From an uncultured bacterium (GTDB lineage: Bacteria > Cyanobacteriota > Vampirovibrionia > Gastranaerophilales > Gastranaerophilaceae): a stretch of 64,000 bases of DNA. Made by a program: the position numbers and the translations under genes. The notes under the pieces are model-generated. The model was not told the DNA's origin. It saw only the letters and a list, made by a program, of their open reading frames with translations, and made no database searches. The stretch lies in assembly GCA_902763805.1 (NCBI GenBank), contig CACWTN010000006.1:40913-104912 (forward strand), in the 5' to 3' direction. Every line of letters begins with the position of its first letter. The stretch's first letter is position 1. Positions 1-9,217 of this stretch are shown one piece after another.

Positions 1-672
1 CCGTACGGGAATAAATCAAAAGAAGAACTTATAGGGTACGCAAAAAACATTCTTGATTTTATGCAGAGTAAAGGCGTAAAAGCCGTTGTAATTGCCTGTA
101 ATACATCTTCTGCACAGGCTTATGATACGATAAAAGACCTTTATTCCTTTAAGATTTACCCGATTATACAGACTGCAGCAAAAGCTATTGCGGTAAATAA
201 TTATAAAAGAATAGGTGTTTTCGCTACAGAAGCCACTGTTAAATCAGGGAAATACACTGAAGAACTGAAAAAATACAATACAAATATTGAAGTTAAAGAG
301 CTGGCTAGTAAAAACTGGGTGAGCATTGTTGAAAAAACAAGTAAAAATCTTGCAGAAGATACAGCTCACATAAAAGATGAAATTAGCGAAATGCTAGAGT
401 TTAAGCCTGATAAAATAATATTAGGCTGTACGCATTACCCGTATTTAATGAATGAGTTTGTAAAATACGCACCCAAAGAACTGTTTCTTGATCCTGCAGA
501 GATTTTTGTTAAGTACGTAAAACATGATTTAGATGTAAATCACTCACTTAATACTTCTAACGAAATCAGTTATGAAGAATTTTATGTAAGCTCAAATCCC
601 AAAGAGTTTGTAGAAAATGCAAAAATATTTTATGAAGTAAAAACTTTACCCGAAATAGTTACTATGCCTTAA
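1..672 (+). CDS. murI: Glutamate racemase, 5'-truncated by window edge
   Basis: Glutamate racemase interconverts L- and D-glutamate to supply D-Glu for peptidoglycan in the cytoplasm. The reading frame is open from base 1; its first visible residues are PYGNKSKEEL, a typical segment upstream of the catalytic region, so the start codon and the N-terminal D-S-G motif lie before the window. The first catalytic cysteine is in ACNTSSA (near base 115) and the second in LGCTHYPYL (near base 430), so the active site is complete. The 3' end overlaps the convergent tsaD by 11 bases. About 224 codons are visible of a family length near 260. Confident. Confidence 0.95.
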   Translation, partial: PYGNKSKEELIGYAKNILDFMQSKGVKAVVIACNTSSAQAYDTIKDLYSFKIYPIIQTAAKAIAVNNYKRIGVFATEATVKSGKYTEELKKYNTNIEVKELASKNWVSIVEKTSKNLAEDTAHIKDEISEMLEFKPDKIILGCTHYPYLMNEFVKYAPKELFLDPAEIFVKYVKHDLDVNHSLNTSNEISYEEFYVSSNPKEFVENAKIFYEVKTLPEIVTMP

Positions 673-1705
673 CTCTTGAAAACACTTCCACATCAATATT
701 ATCAAATGTGTTATCAAAGAAATATGCTGCAGAAGCTACCATTGAAGCATTATCTGTGCAGTATTTCATTTGAGGAGCATAAACCTTATATCCTAAATCG
801 CCAAGGCTGAATATTTTTTTGCGAATTTCAGAGTTTGCAGCTACACCGCCGGCAAGGACAACCTGATTAAATCCTGTTTCTTCAAGTGCGTGTTTAACCT
901 TTTTATACAAAGTAGATGATACCGTTTCCTGAAAACTTGCGCAAATGTCATTAAGAGGTAACTCTTTGTCGTCAAAAGATTTGACAAGTCTGAGAGCTGC
1001 AGTTTTTAATCCTGAAAAACTAAAATCATACTCACCTACTTTTGCCTCGGGAAGTTTAAACGCAAACGGATTACCTTCCTGAGCCAGTTTATCAAGTTTA
1101 GGACCGCCGGGATAAGGCAAGCCGATAAGACGCGCAACTTTATCATAAGCTTCACCTACAGCATCATCGATAGTTTCTCCTATTATCTGCATATCAGAGT
1201 ATGAGTTAACTTTTATAATCTGAGTATGACCGCCGCTTACTAAAAGAGCAATAAACGGAGGTTCCAAATCGGTATCAATAAAGTTAGCTGCGAGGTGCGC
1301 GTTAAGGTGATTTATACCTATAAACGGTTTATCGTAAGCAAGAGCAAGAGATTTAGCAGCATTCATACCAACTAAAAGGCAGCCTACCAAGCCCGGGCCT
1401 ACAGTTCCCGCAAACGCGGAAATTTTATCCCTTTCATTTACCCCTAAACCGGCTTGTTTAAACGCTTCATCTATAACGACATTAATTGCTTCAAGGTGTT
1501 CTCTTGCGGCAATTTCAGGGATAACACCGCCGTATTCTTCATGGATTTTAATCTGAGAAGCAACAACATTTGATATAACTTCCCTTCCGCCTTTAACTAT
1601 TGCACAAGCCGTTTCATCGCAGCTTGATTCTATTGCCATAATGAGCGAATTATTATCAATTGTTACGGGTTTACCGCTAAATAATGTATTTTTAATCTTG
1701 TTCAT
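662..1705 (-). CDS. tsaD: tRNA N6-adenosine threonylcarbamoyltransferase
   Basis: TsaD (Kae1/YgjD family) transfers the threonylcarbamoyl group to A37 of ANN-decoding tRNAs together with TsaB and TsaE. The 347-residue protein has the start motif IESSCDET, the metal-binding HLNAH motif near residue 136, the SGGHT nucleotide-binding motif, and the C-terminal LAGGVAANS and YCTDNA segments. About 20 residues precede the usual family start; a second ATG (Met23) sits directly before IESSCDET but would cut into the first beta strand, so the longer start is preferred, although no clear Shine-Dalgarno sequence precedes either. It is divergent from obgE with only 38 bases between the starts. Confidence 0.96.
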   Translation of the reverse strand: MNKIKNTLFSGKPVTIDNNSLIMAIESSCDETACAIVKGGREVISNVVASQIKIHEEYGGVIPEIAAREHLEAINVVIDEAFKQAGLGVNERDKISAFAGTVGPGLVGCLLVGMNAAKSLALAYDKPFIGINHLNAHLAANFIDTDLEPPFIALLVSGGHTQIIKVNSYSDMQIIGETIDDAVGEAYDKVARLIGLPYPGGPKLDKLAQEGNPFAFKLPEAKVGEYDFSFSGLKTAALRLVKSFDDKELPLNDICASFQETVSSTLYKKVKHALEETGFNQVVLAGGVAANSEIRKKIFSLGDLGYKVYAPQMKYCTDNASMVASAAYFFDNTFDNIDVEVFSRVKA

Positions 1706-1743
1706 ATTAGAATTATATAATAAAAGTAATAAAGCGGATAAAT

Positions 1744-3045
1744 ATGGTTAAATTTCTTGATAAAGCTAAAATAAGAGTAATTTCAGGTCATGGCGGAAAC
1801 GGCATGGTAGCTTGGCGCAGAGAAAAATACGTAGATAAAGGCGGTCCGGCTGGCGGTGACGGAGGCAGAGGCGGTGACATTTACTTCGTTGCAGATGAAA
1901 ATATGTCAACTCTTTTAGACTTTAAAATCAAATCGGTATATAAAGCAAAATCAGGTGAAAATGGCGGCATTAAAGGTATGCACGGAGCAGGTGCAAAAGA
2001 TTTGTTTATAAAAGTACCTCTGGGAACAATGGTAAGAGATACAAAAACAGGAAACATTATTGCTGATTTTACGGAAAATGAACAGAAAGTATTAATTGCA
2101 AAAGGCGGCAGAGGCGGCAGAGGAAATGCACGTTTTGCGACTGCGCAAAAAAAAGCTCCACAGTTTTGTGAACCGGGAGAACCCGGAATAGAAAGAATTT
2201 TGGAGTTAGAGCTAAAACTTATAGCAGATATAGGATTACTGGGTATGCCAAATGCCGGAAAATCAACTTTCATCAGTGCAGTAAGTTCTGCAAAGCCTAA
2301 AATTGCAGACTATCCGTTCACCACACTAGTTCCTAATCTTGGTGTTGTACCGAAATCAGACGGCGGTTCATACGTTATTGCAGATATCCCGGGACTCATT
2401 GAAGGAGCATCAGAAGGTGTTGGATTAGGTCACGAATTCCTTCGTCACGTTGAAAGATGCAGATTTTTGGTTCATATTGTTGATTTAACAGCAGAAAATC
2501 CCGTTGAAAACTACAAGGTTATTAATAATGAACTTAAAAAACATTCTGAACATCTCGGGAATCTTTATCAAGTTTTAGTGCTTAATAAAATTGACTCTGT
2601 ACAGAAGGTTGATTTAAACAAGTATCTTGATGAATTTAAACAATATAACAAAGATATTTTTGCAATATCAGCAGTAACTCATGAAGGTATAAAAGAGTTA
2701 TTACACTTTATCGATACCAAAGTCGATGAGATTCCGAAGCCGGTATTTGACATACATGTAGAAGAAGATTTAGGTGCATACGATAATGATGACAGCGCCT
2801 TTGAGATAAACAAGGTCGCAAAAGATGCATTTATTATTAACGGCGGAAAAATTAACCGATTGGCAAAAGTTACCGACTCCAGAAATACCGAACAGGTTAT
2901 CAGACTTCAAAATATCTTAAAGGGTATGGGCGTTTTTGACGAACTTAAAAAATACGGGCTTAAAAACGGTGATGTAGTTATACTGGGAAATCTTGAGCTT
3001 GCATACTATGATGACGAGTTCTGGGGTGATGAAGCAAAAGGATAA
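1744..3045 (+). CDS. obgE: GTPase Obg
   Basis: Obg is an essential GTPase tied to 50S ribosome assembly and the stringent response. The 433-residue protein has the glycine-rich Obg fold (residues about 1-158, repeated GG motifs), a G domain with P-loop GMPNAGKS near residue 166, switch II DIPGLIEGASEG and NKID, and a C-terminal OCT domain (about 350-430). Its start is 38 bases from the divergent tsaD. The downstream tadA starts 17 bases after the stop, and the end of obgE supplies an AAGG-type ribosome site, so obgE, tadA and the next gene look co-transcribed. Confidence 0.97.
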   Translation: MVKFLDKAKIRVISGHGGNGMVAWRREKYVDKGGPAGGDGGRGGDIYFVADENMSTLLDFKIKSVYKAKSGENGGIKGMHGAGAKDLFIKVPLGTMVRDTKTGNIIADFTENEQKVLIAKGGRGGRGNARFATAQKKAPQFCEPGEPGIERILELELKLIADIGLLGMPNAGKSTFISAVSSAKPKIADYPFTTLVPNLGVVPKSDGGSYVIADIPGLIEGASEGVGLGHEFLRHVERCRFLVHIVDLTAENPVENYKVINNELKKHSEHLGNLYQVLVLNKIDSVQKVDLNKYLDEFKQYNKDIFAISAVTHEGIKELLHFIDTKVDEIPKPVFDIHVEEDLGAYDNDDSAFEINKVAKDAFIINGGKINRLAKVTDSRNTEQVIRLQNILKGMGVFDELKKYGLKNGDVVILGNLELAYYDDEFWGDEAKG

Positions 3046-3061
3046 GGAATAAGTATCGTTT

Positions 3062-3481
3062 ATGCTTGACGCGATTAATGAAAGCAAAAAGTGCACCATA
3101 GATGTACCCGTAGGTTGTGTTATTAAACTTGACGGTAAAATTATATCTGCAACTCATAATTCAAGAGAGCAGAACAATGATGTTACCGCGCATGCAGAAA
3201 TTATTGCCATTAAAGAAGCTCAAAAAAAATTAAACACGTCAAGATTAACAAATTGTGAAATGTACGTTACACTTGAACCTTGTCCTATGTGTGCCTGGGC
3301 AATAATTCAGTCCGGAATAAGCACTCTTTATTTTGGATCTTATAATACTCAATATGGTGCAATAACGTCAGTTTTAAAGCTGCCAAAACTGGCAAATTCT
3401 AAAATAAAAGTTTATGGTGGAATTGAAGAAGAACAGTGTAATACAATATTGGAAGAATTCTGGAGTAAAGTCCGAAAATGA
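3062..3481 (+). CDS. tadA: tRNA-specific adenosine deaminase TadA
   Basis: TadA deaminates the wobble adenosine of tRNA-Arg(ACG) to inosine. The 139-residue protein has the zinc-coordinating HAE motif (near residue 43) with the catalytic Glu, and PCPMC (near residue 73) supplying the two zinc cysteines. VPVGCVI near the N-terminus is typical of the family. The N-terminal helix is slightly short; an in-frame stop four codons upstream excludes a longer start. The last codon overlaps the next gene (ATGA overlap), supporting translational coupling. A guanine or cytosine deaminase of the same fold is less likely given the close TadA resemblance. Confidence 0.9.
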   Translation: MLDAINESKKCTIDVPVGCVIKLDGKIISATHNSREQNNDVTAHAEIIAIKEAQKKLNTSRLTNCEMYVTLEPCPMCAWAIIQSGISTLYFGSYNTQYGAITSVLKLPKLANSKIKVYGGIEEEQCNTILEEFWSKVRK

Positions 3482-4248
3482 TAACAAAAACAGAGCTTGA
3501 CAGTTTAGCGAAACAATATGAAAATGAAGCTTTTATAAAAGATGACCCGATACAATTTATTCACAGGGGAAAAAGCAAAGAAGATTCTGAGCTTTGCGGT
3601 TTTATAGCATCACTGTTTGCTTACGGAAACAGAATGATGTTTATTAAAGTGCTTAATGAGATATTTAACAGAGCAGATAATGACATAACAAACTATATAA
3701 AAAACGGTGATTTTTCTAACCTTAAAGGACTTGGTTACCGTTTTTCAAAAGACTATGATATTATTCCGATGTTTGAGATATTGCATAAACTCTATACAGA
3801 ATCAAACGGTTTGGAAGATTTATTTTCGTATTCATTTATGCCTGACAGGGGTGAAAAATACGACCATTTCCTAAAAAAAGTTATTGATTATTTCTACGCA
3901 CGTGCGCCAATAGGAGCAGGACAGGGGTTTTACCACATGATACCCGACCCTCAAAAAGGCGGCGCAATGAAAAGAATGAACATGTTTTTAAGATGGATGA
4001 TAAGAAAATCACCTGTTGACATAGGTATATGGGATTTTATGAAGCCTGCCGATTTATATATTCCGCTTGATGTACATGTAGCAAGACAATCTAGAGCTAT
4101 GGGACTGCTTACAAGGAAAAGCAACGACTATAACGCAGTCAGAGAATTGACATTTAAGCTGAAAGAATATTGTTTTGACGATCCTGTAAAATATGATTTC
4201 GCAATGTTTGGGTTTGGTGTAGAATTAAATAAAAAGCAGAGAGGATAA
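3478..4248 (+). CDS. TIGR02757 family protein (DUF2400)
   Basis: This 256-residue protein resembles the TIGR02757 family, found in Bacteroidetes, cyanobacteria-related and other bacteria; its biochemical function is not established. Typical features are the N-terminal DPIQFIHR segment, the FIASLFAYGNR motif near residue 45, and the C-terminal PLDVHVARQSRAMGLL segment, which recalls helix-hairpin-helix DNA glycosylase-like proteins. It overlaps tadA by four bases and is followed two bases later by the next gene, so it belongs to the obgE operon. No signal peptide or membrane segment is visible. The family call is fairly sure; a role in nucleic-acid metabolism is only inferred from context. Confidence 0.82.
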   Translation: MITKTELDSLAKQYENEAFIKDDPIQFIHRGKSKEDSELCGFIASLFAYGNRMMFIKVLNEIFNRADNDITNYIKNGDFSNLKGLGYRFSKDYDIIPMFEILHKLYTESNGLEDLFSYSFMPDRGEKYDHFLKKVIDYFYARAPIGAGQGFYHMIPDPQKGGAMKRMNMFLRWMIRKSPVDIGIWDFMKPADLYIPLDVHVARQSRAMGLLTRKSNDYNAVRELTFKLKEYCFDDPVKYDFAMFGFGVELNKKQRG

Positions 4249-4250
4249 GT

Positions 4251-4652
4251 ATGAACTACGAAGATTTTAATTCAAAAAAATATATGATATTGCTTGCACT
4301 AATGTGTATTTTGTTATTAATAATGACAATAAAAGTTTTTGATTACATGCCGCAACCCATAAAAGAAACAGAACTAAACCCTCAAAACTATGAACAAGTT
4401 TCCAATTCTGAAGGGCAAACCGTTTCAGAAAATGTTCAGAATGATGAGGCTGCGGAAGAAGATGATGAAGATGAAGGTGATGACGAGGAAGAAGACAACA
4501 GCGAAGATGAAACCGATTCAAGTTATGACAATAATCATAAACACGGACACATTGACTATATGCCGTCACCATCATATAAAATGATGGACCTGGAAGAAAT
4601 TCCTGCGCCTAAAGGTACTGTAGAAGAAGAAATTAACGCTATAAGCGAATAA
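4251..4652 (+). CDS. Small acidic membrane-anchored protein
   Basis: Unrecognised 133-residue protein. It begins with a short polar stretch and one strong membrane segment (about residues 11-30, ILLALMCILLLIMTI), then a low-complexity acidic region of Asp/Glu with some Ser and Asn (about 60-90), then a His-containing patch (NNHKHGH) and a short Pro/Glu tail. It is probably a type II anchored protein with an acidic extracytoplasmic domain that could bind cations, but this is inference. It sits two bases after the TIGR02757 gene and 15 bases before pheA, inside the same transcription unit. Coding is supported by the tight spacing and an AGAGGATAAGT ribosome site. Confidence 0.7.
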   Translation: MNYEDFNSKKYMILLALMCILLLIMTIKVFDYMPQPIKETELNPQNYEQVSNSEGQTVSENVQNDEAAEEDDEDEGDDEEEDNSEDETDSSYDNNHKHGHIDYMPSPSYKMMDLEEIPAPKGTVEEEINAISE

Positions 4653-4667
4653 AATTAAAGGACAAAT

Positions 4668-5534
4668 ATGGAACAAGAGATTCTGGATACGACAAGAATA
4701 CGTAAAATTCTTTTTTTAGGACCAAACGGTTCTTACAGCGATTTTGCAAAAAACAAATTTATAGATGCGTTTAATTTGAATTGCATATGCACAAACTTAA
4801 AATCAATTTCTGCGGTAATTAAGGCTCTAAAAGATGAAAATTCGGAAGATATAGCAGGAGTTATTCCGATAGAAAATTCAATAGAAGGAATCGTACGTGA
4901 AACATTAGATAATCTTTCTTCGTTAAAAAAAGAAGGGATTAAAATCATAGCAGAAACAACCATGGATATTGAACACGCACTCCTCGGCTACGGTGACATT
5001 CGAGATATTAAGGTTATACGTTCACATCCTCAGGCACTTGCACAATGCAAACAATTTATTCACTCAAATTATTCCGATTCATTAATTGAAGAAGCAACAC
5101 TGTCAACCTCAGCTGCAATTAAATCACTTAAAGAAAATGACAAAACCATTGCCGCAATTGGAAGTACGGAATGTGCAAAAATGTACGGAGTACCTGTTAT
5201 AAAAGAAAAAATTAATGATGAAGATAATAACAAAACCCGCTTTATTCTGCTTGGGAAGTTCATAGCACCTCAAACAGGTAAAGACAAAACAAGTATTACG
5301 TTTTCAACAGAAAATAAAGCCGGAGCATTAAGTAAAATCCTGACTATCCTTGATACGTACGGCATTAATATGTCATACATTGATTCAAGACCGTCAAAAA
5401 AAGAGCTTGGTGAATATGTATTTTATATTGATTTTGAAGGTCACATATACGATGAAAAAGTTCAACAGGCATTTTCTGACATAAAACAATTCGTTAAAAT
5501 GTTTTACGTTATAGGCTCATACAGCTCAATTTAA
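4668..5534 (+). CDS. pheA: Prephenate dehydratase
   Basis: Converts prephenate to phenylpyruvate in phenylalanine synthesis. The 288-residue protein is the monofunctional type without a chorismate mutase domain. It starts with FLGPNGSYSDFAK, has the catalytic NNKTRF (TRF) motif near residue 190, and a C-terminal ACT domain with GALSKIL and the regulatory segment IDSRPSKKE (usually ESRP), predicting phenylalanine feedback control. An AAAGGACAAAT ribosome site precedes the ATG. Its last four bases overlap the end of the convergent dnaE. Position suggests it is the last gene of the obgE operon. Confidence 0.95.
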   Translation: MEQEILDTTRIRKILFLGPNGSYSDFAKNKFIDAFNLNCICTNLKSISAVIKALKDENSEDIAGVIPIENSIEGIVRETLDNLSSLKKEGIKIIAETTMDIEHALLGYGDIRDIKVIRSHPQALAQCKQFIHSNYSDSLIEEATLSTSAAIKSLKENDKTIAAIGSTECAKMYGVPVIKEKINDEDNNKTRFILLGKFIAPQTGKDKTSITFSTENKAGALSKILTILDTYGINMSYIDSRPSKKELGEYVFYIDFEGHIYDEKVQQAFSDIKQFVKMFYVIGSYSSI

Positions 5535-8500
5535 ACATTAGCACCTTCAAGCGGCTGATCAATAGAACGTATTGAAACGTCAACTTCATTCGGGAACAGG
5601 CTCTGCAGATGATTTACCAAATCATTTGTTGAACTTACCCAGAATATAGGAGATGTAAGTATTCTTGTGCTGTATCCGTTTACTGGAGGTAATCTAAACA
5701 TAACAGGGTCATCCCCGTGATGTTTTGCCAAAATATTTTTTATACCGCAAAGCTCCTCATACTTAATATCTTTTTTTAGACTTACAGTTACAATATTGGC
5801 ATTGTCAACAGATTTAACGCCATCTATCAGAATACTAATCGAATCCTCTCCTCTGTGCTGCACCTTACCTGTAATAATAACTTTTTCATCCTGTATAAGC
5901 AAATCAGCGTATTCCTGTAGCTTTTTATGGAAACAAACACACTCAGCTTTCCCTGTTAAATCTTCAAGAGTAATAAATCTAAGGAATTTTGAAGGATCTT
6001 TTTTGGTAGGAATTTGTCTTGTATTAACAATTAACCCGCATATTGTAACTTCTGTATTCTCATCAAGTTTATCCAATTCTGATATATTATGTGTTTTTAA
6101 AAACTGTATTTTATCTCTGATAGAAAAAAGCGGATGTGAGGTGACATAAAATCCCAAAAATTCTTTTTCAAGCAGCTGAAGTTCTTTGTCAGTATATTCT
6201 TCATCACTCCCCTGAAGCTGATATTGAGCATTTGAAAACTCGTCATCACCGCCCATTGCGTCAAACAAGCTTACCTGTCCCATCGCTCTGTCTTTTGCTT
6301 CTTTTGATGTTACGTCAAGAATATGTTCAATATTCTCAAACAGCTGTTTCCTGCTCTTTTCAATATTAGAAAATGCACCTGATTTAATTAAGCCTTCAAG
6401 AGATTTTTTGTTAACATATTTCGCATCTACACGTTTGCAAAAATCAAAAATGCTCTTAAATTCACCATTTTTTTCACGTTCTTCAATAATAGCTTCTACA
6501 ACAGGTGCTCCAACGCCTTTAATAGCAGCCATACCAAATCTTATATTATCACCGTCAGGTGCATATTCAAGATACGATTTGTTAATATCAGGCGGAAGAA
6601 CTTTACTTCCGTACTTCTGTGCTTCACTGATGTAGAGCTGTGTCTGGTCTTTGTTATCAGAAACGCTGGAAAGGAGCGCTGAAAAATATTCAACAGGATA
6701 GTGGCATTTTAAATATGCCGTTTGGTACGCAACAAAAGCATAAGCAGCAGAGTGCGACCTGTTAAAACAATATGAAGCAAAAGCCAGAATTTGGTTAAAG
6801 AGCTTTTCTGCATCTTCCTTTTTCATATCATGTTTAGCAGATGCTTCAATGAACTTACCCCTCTGTTCTTCCATTGTTTTAATATCTTTTTTACCCATCA
6901 TACGGCGAACCTGGTCAGCTTGACCGAGTGAGTAGTCTGCGAGCACCTGGAATACCTGCATAATTTGTTCCTGATACACAATTGTTCCGTATGTATCTTT
7001 TAATACAGGTTCAAGCAAAGGATGCGCATAAGTTATTTTCTGCTGACCGTGTTTTCTTGCAACAAAGTCATCTACCATACCTGAACCTAAAGGTCCCGGA
7101 CGGAACAGGGCTACAAGAGCGCCTAAATCTTCAAATACGTCAGGTTTAAGACGTTTTACCAAACTCATCATTCCCTGAGATTCAAGCTGGAATACACCAA
7201 TTGTTTCACCTTTAACTAGCATATCGTATGTCGGTTTATCATCAAGAGGAATATGGTTGATATCAACATCAATACCACGGTATTTTTTAACCATTTTAAC
7301 GGTTTTTGTTATCATGGTTAAGTTTCTTAACCCCAAAAAGTCCATTTTTAACAAATCCAGAACTTCTGTAGCTTCGTGTTTTGGATAACCTGTTTGTACA
7401 ATACCGTCTTTTGAAGGCTGAACAGGTAAAATAGTATCCAACGGAGCATGAGAAATAATAACACCGGCTGCGTGAGTACCCGTACCGCATTTAAGACCTT
7501 CAATTGCTATAGCCATATCGACCCAGCGTTTAAAACTTATTTCTTTGCCGGTATCAGGATTTTTTATATGAAAATCTTCTTCATAAAGCTGTTTAAATTC
7601 TGAAGTTCCTTCCGTATTGATAATGTCTCTGAGCCACTCAGCTTTTTCATTCGTTGCTTTGGCGACATCAAGAGCCGGTTCAATTAATCCTGTCAGTCTG
7701 TTACTTTCAGTAAACGGCACCTGAAGAACACGGCCTACGCCCTTAAATGCGGCTTTAGGCGCATAAGTCGAGAATGTAATTATCTGACAAACCTTATCCT
7801 CGCCATATTTTTGAGTTACATAATCAATAACTTCACTTCGTCTGTCAATACAAAAGTCAATATCAATATCAGGCATGGTAAAACGTTCAGGGTTCAAAAA
7901 TCTTTCGAACAAGAGCTTATGATAAATCGGGTCTATATCCGTAATCTCAAGTGCATACGCAACAACCGACCCTGCAGCGGAACCTCTGCCGGGTCCGACA
8001 GGGATATCGTGAGTTTTGGCAAAATGAATAAAATCCCATGTAATCATAAAATATGCAGGGAATCCCATTTGGTTTATAACTCCAAGCTCATATTTTGCAC
8101 GTTCTACAATTGATTCGGGAACGGGAACTCCGTATCTTTTCTTTAACCCCTCAAAAACTATATATTCAAGATAATTTTCAATACCCTGAATGTATTTTGC
8201 TTCTTCTAATACTTCATCTGTTTTATCTGTATTGTGTTTCTTTTTAAGTCTTTCAATAATTTTTTCATCAACGTCATCAGACGTATAAATAAATTCTTCA
8301 GGAACATCATAATGAGGAAGCGGAGCGTTATGGAGTTCAATTTCAACGTGACACTTGTTACAAACCTCCTCAGTATTTGCACAGCATTGTTCAAACGTAT
8401 CATCATCCATCCAGGAAAATGCCTGCCTCATTTCTTCTTTAGACTTTATATAAAACTCGTTATTTGGAAAAGAAAAACGTTTTTCATCATCTTTATTAGC

Positions 8501-9175
8501 ATTTGTCTGAAGACACAGAAGCGTGTCCTGTGCATCAGCATCTTCTTTTTTCAGGTAATGCGAGTCATTTGTTATAATCATTTTTATATCTAAATCCTTA
8601 GCCAATTTCATTAGCATAGGATTAGTACGCTTTTGTTCGGGTAAATTGTGGTCCTGTAGTTCTATATAATAATCATCGCCAAAAAGTTCTTTGTACCTTT
8701 TTGCAACTTCATAAGCTTCTTCTTTTTCATCTTTTTGAAAATGCTGAAGAATTTCGCCGCCAAGACAGGCAGAAGCACATATCAAACCTTCATGATACTG
8801 TTGCAAAAGCTCAAAATTAATTCTCGGCTTATAATAAAATCCTTCACACCACGCAGTAGAAACAAGTTTTATAAGATTTTTATAACCCTTATCATCTTTT
8901 GCTATAAGGATAAGGTGATACAGAGGGTTATTCGATGCGTCGTGTACTTTAATATCTCCGGTATGAACATAAAATTCGCAGCCGATTAGCGGATTTATTT
9001 TAAATTTTTCTGCAAGTTCATAGAATTCGACAGCCGAATACATAACACCGTGGTCTGTAATGGCAATCCCGGGCAGCTCATTATCGGCAGCATACTTTAC
9101 CAAATCTCCTACCCTAATCATACCGTCAAGCAGCGAATATTCCGTGTGAATGTGAAGTGGTATAAATTTTGACAT
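5531..9175 (-). CDS. dnaE: DNA polymerase III alpha subunit
   Basis: Replicative polymerase catalytic subunit, 1214 residues (DnaE1 type). Order: N-terminal PHP domain (FIPLHIHTEYSLLDG, TDHG), palm and fingers with GPGRGSAAGS and the catalytic PDIDIDFC motif near residue 445, further polymerase motifs (FRPGPLGSG, YQEQIM), helix-hairpin-helix region, and a C-terminal OB-fold (VTICGLIV onward). No intein is present and the gene is not split, unlike the dnaE-n/dnaE-c arrangement in many oxygenic cyanobacteria. It lies 42 bases downstream of waaA on the same strand and probably shares its transcript. It converges on pheA with a four-base overlap. Confidence 0.98.
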   Translation of the reverse strand: MSKFIPLHIHTEYSLLDGMIRVGDLVKYAADNELPGIAITDHGVMYSAVEFYELAEKFKINPLIGCEFYVHTGDIKVHDASNNPLYHLILIAKDDKGYKNLIKLVSTAWCEGFYYKPRINFELLQQYHEGLICASACLGGEILQHFQKDEKEEAYEVAKRYKELFGDDYYIELQDHNLPEQKRTNPMLMKLAKDLDIKMIITNDSHYLKKEDADAQDTLLCLQTNANKDDEKRFSFPNNEFYIKSKEEMRQAFSWMDDDTFEQCCANTEEVCNKCHVEIELHNAPLPHYDVPEEFIYTSDDVDEKIIERLKKKHNTDKTDEVLEEAKYIQGIENYLEYIVFEGLKKRYGVPVPESIVERAKYELGVINQMGFPAYFMITWDFIHFAKTHDIPVGPGRGSAAGSVVAYALEITDIDPIYHKLLFERFLNPERFTMPDIDIDFCIDRRSEVIDYVTQKYGEDKVCQIITFSTYAPKAAFKGVGRVLQVPFTESNRLTGLIEPALDVAKATNEKAEWLRDIINTEGTSEFKQLYEEDFHIKNPDTGKEISFKRWVDMAIAIEGLKCGTGTHAAGVIISHAPLDTILPVQPSKDGIVQTGYPKHEATEVLDLLKMDFLGLRNLTMITKTVKMVKKYRGIDVDINHIPLDDKPTYDMLVKGETIGVFQLESQGMMSLVKRLKPDVFEDLGALVALFRPGPLGSGMVDDFVARKHGQQKITYAHPLLEPVLKDTYGTIVYQEQIMQVFQVLADYSLGQADQVRRMMGKKDIKTMEEQRGKFIEASAKHDMKKEDAEKLFNQILAFASYCFNRSHSAAYAFVAYQTAYLKCHYPVEYFSALLSSVSDNKDQTQLYISEAQKYGSKVLPPDINKSYLEYAPDGDNIRFGMAAIKGVGAPVVEAIIEEREKNGEFKSIFDFCKRVDAKYVNKKSLEGLIKSGAFSNIEKSRKQLFENIEHILDVTSKEAKDRAMGQVSLFDAMGGDDEFSNAQYQLQGSDEEYTDKELQLLEKEFLGFYVTSHPLFSIRDKIQFLKTHNISELDKLDENTEVTICGLIVNTRQIPTKKDPSKFLRFITLEDLTGKAECVCFHKKLQEYADLLIQDEKVIITGKVQHRGEDSISILIDGVKSVDNANIVTVSLKKDIKYEELCGIKNILAKHHGDDPVMFRLPPVNGYSTRILTSPIFWVSSTNDLVNHLQSLFPNEVDVSIRSIDQPLEGANV

Positions 9176-9217
9176 ACTATAAATTTAGCATAAAACGATA
9201 TTAAGGTTTGTAAAATT

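Noticed and set aside
1881..2273. 130-codon open frame on the minus strand inside obgE
   Set aside because: Fully contained in a confident conserved gene, and its composition reflects the complement of Gly-rich Obg codons.
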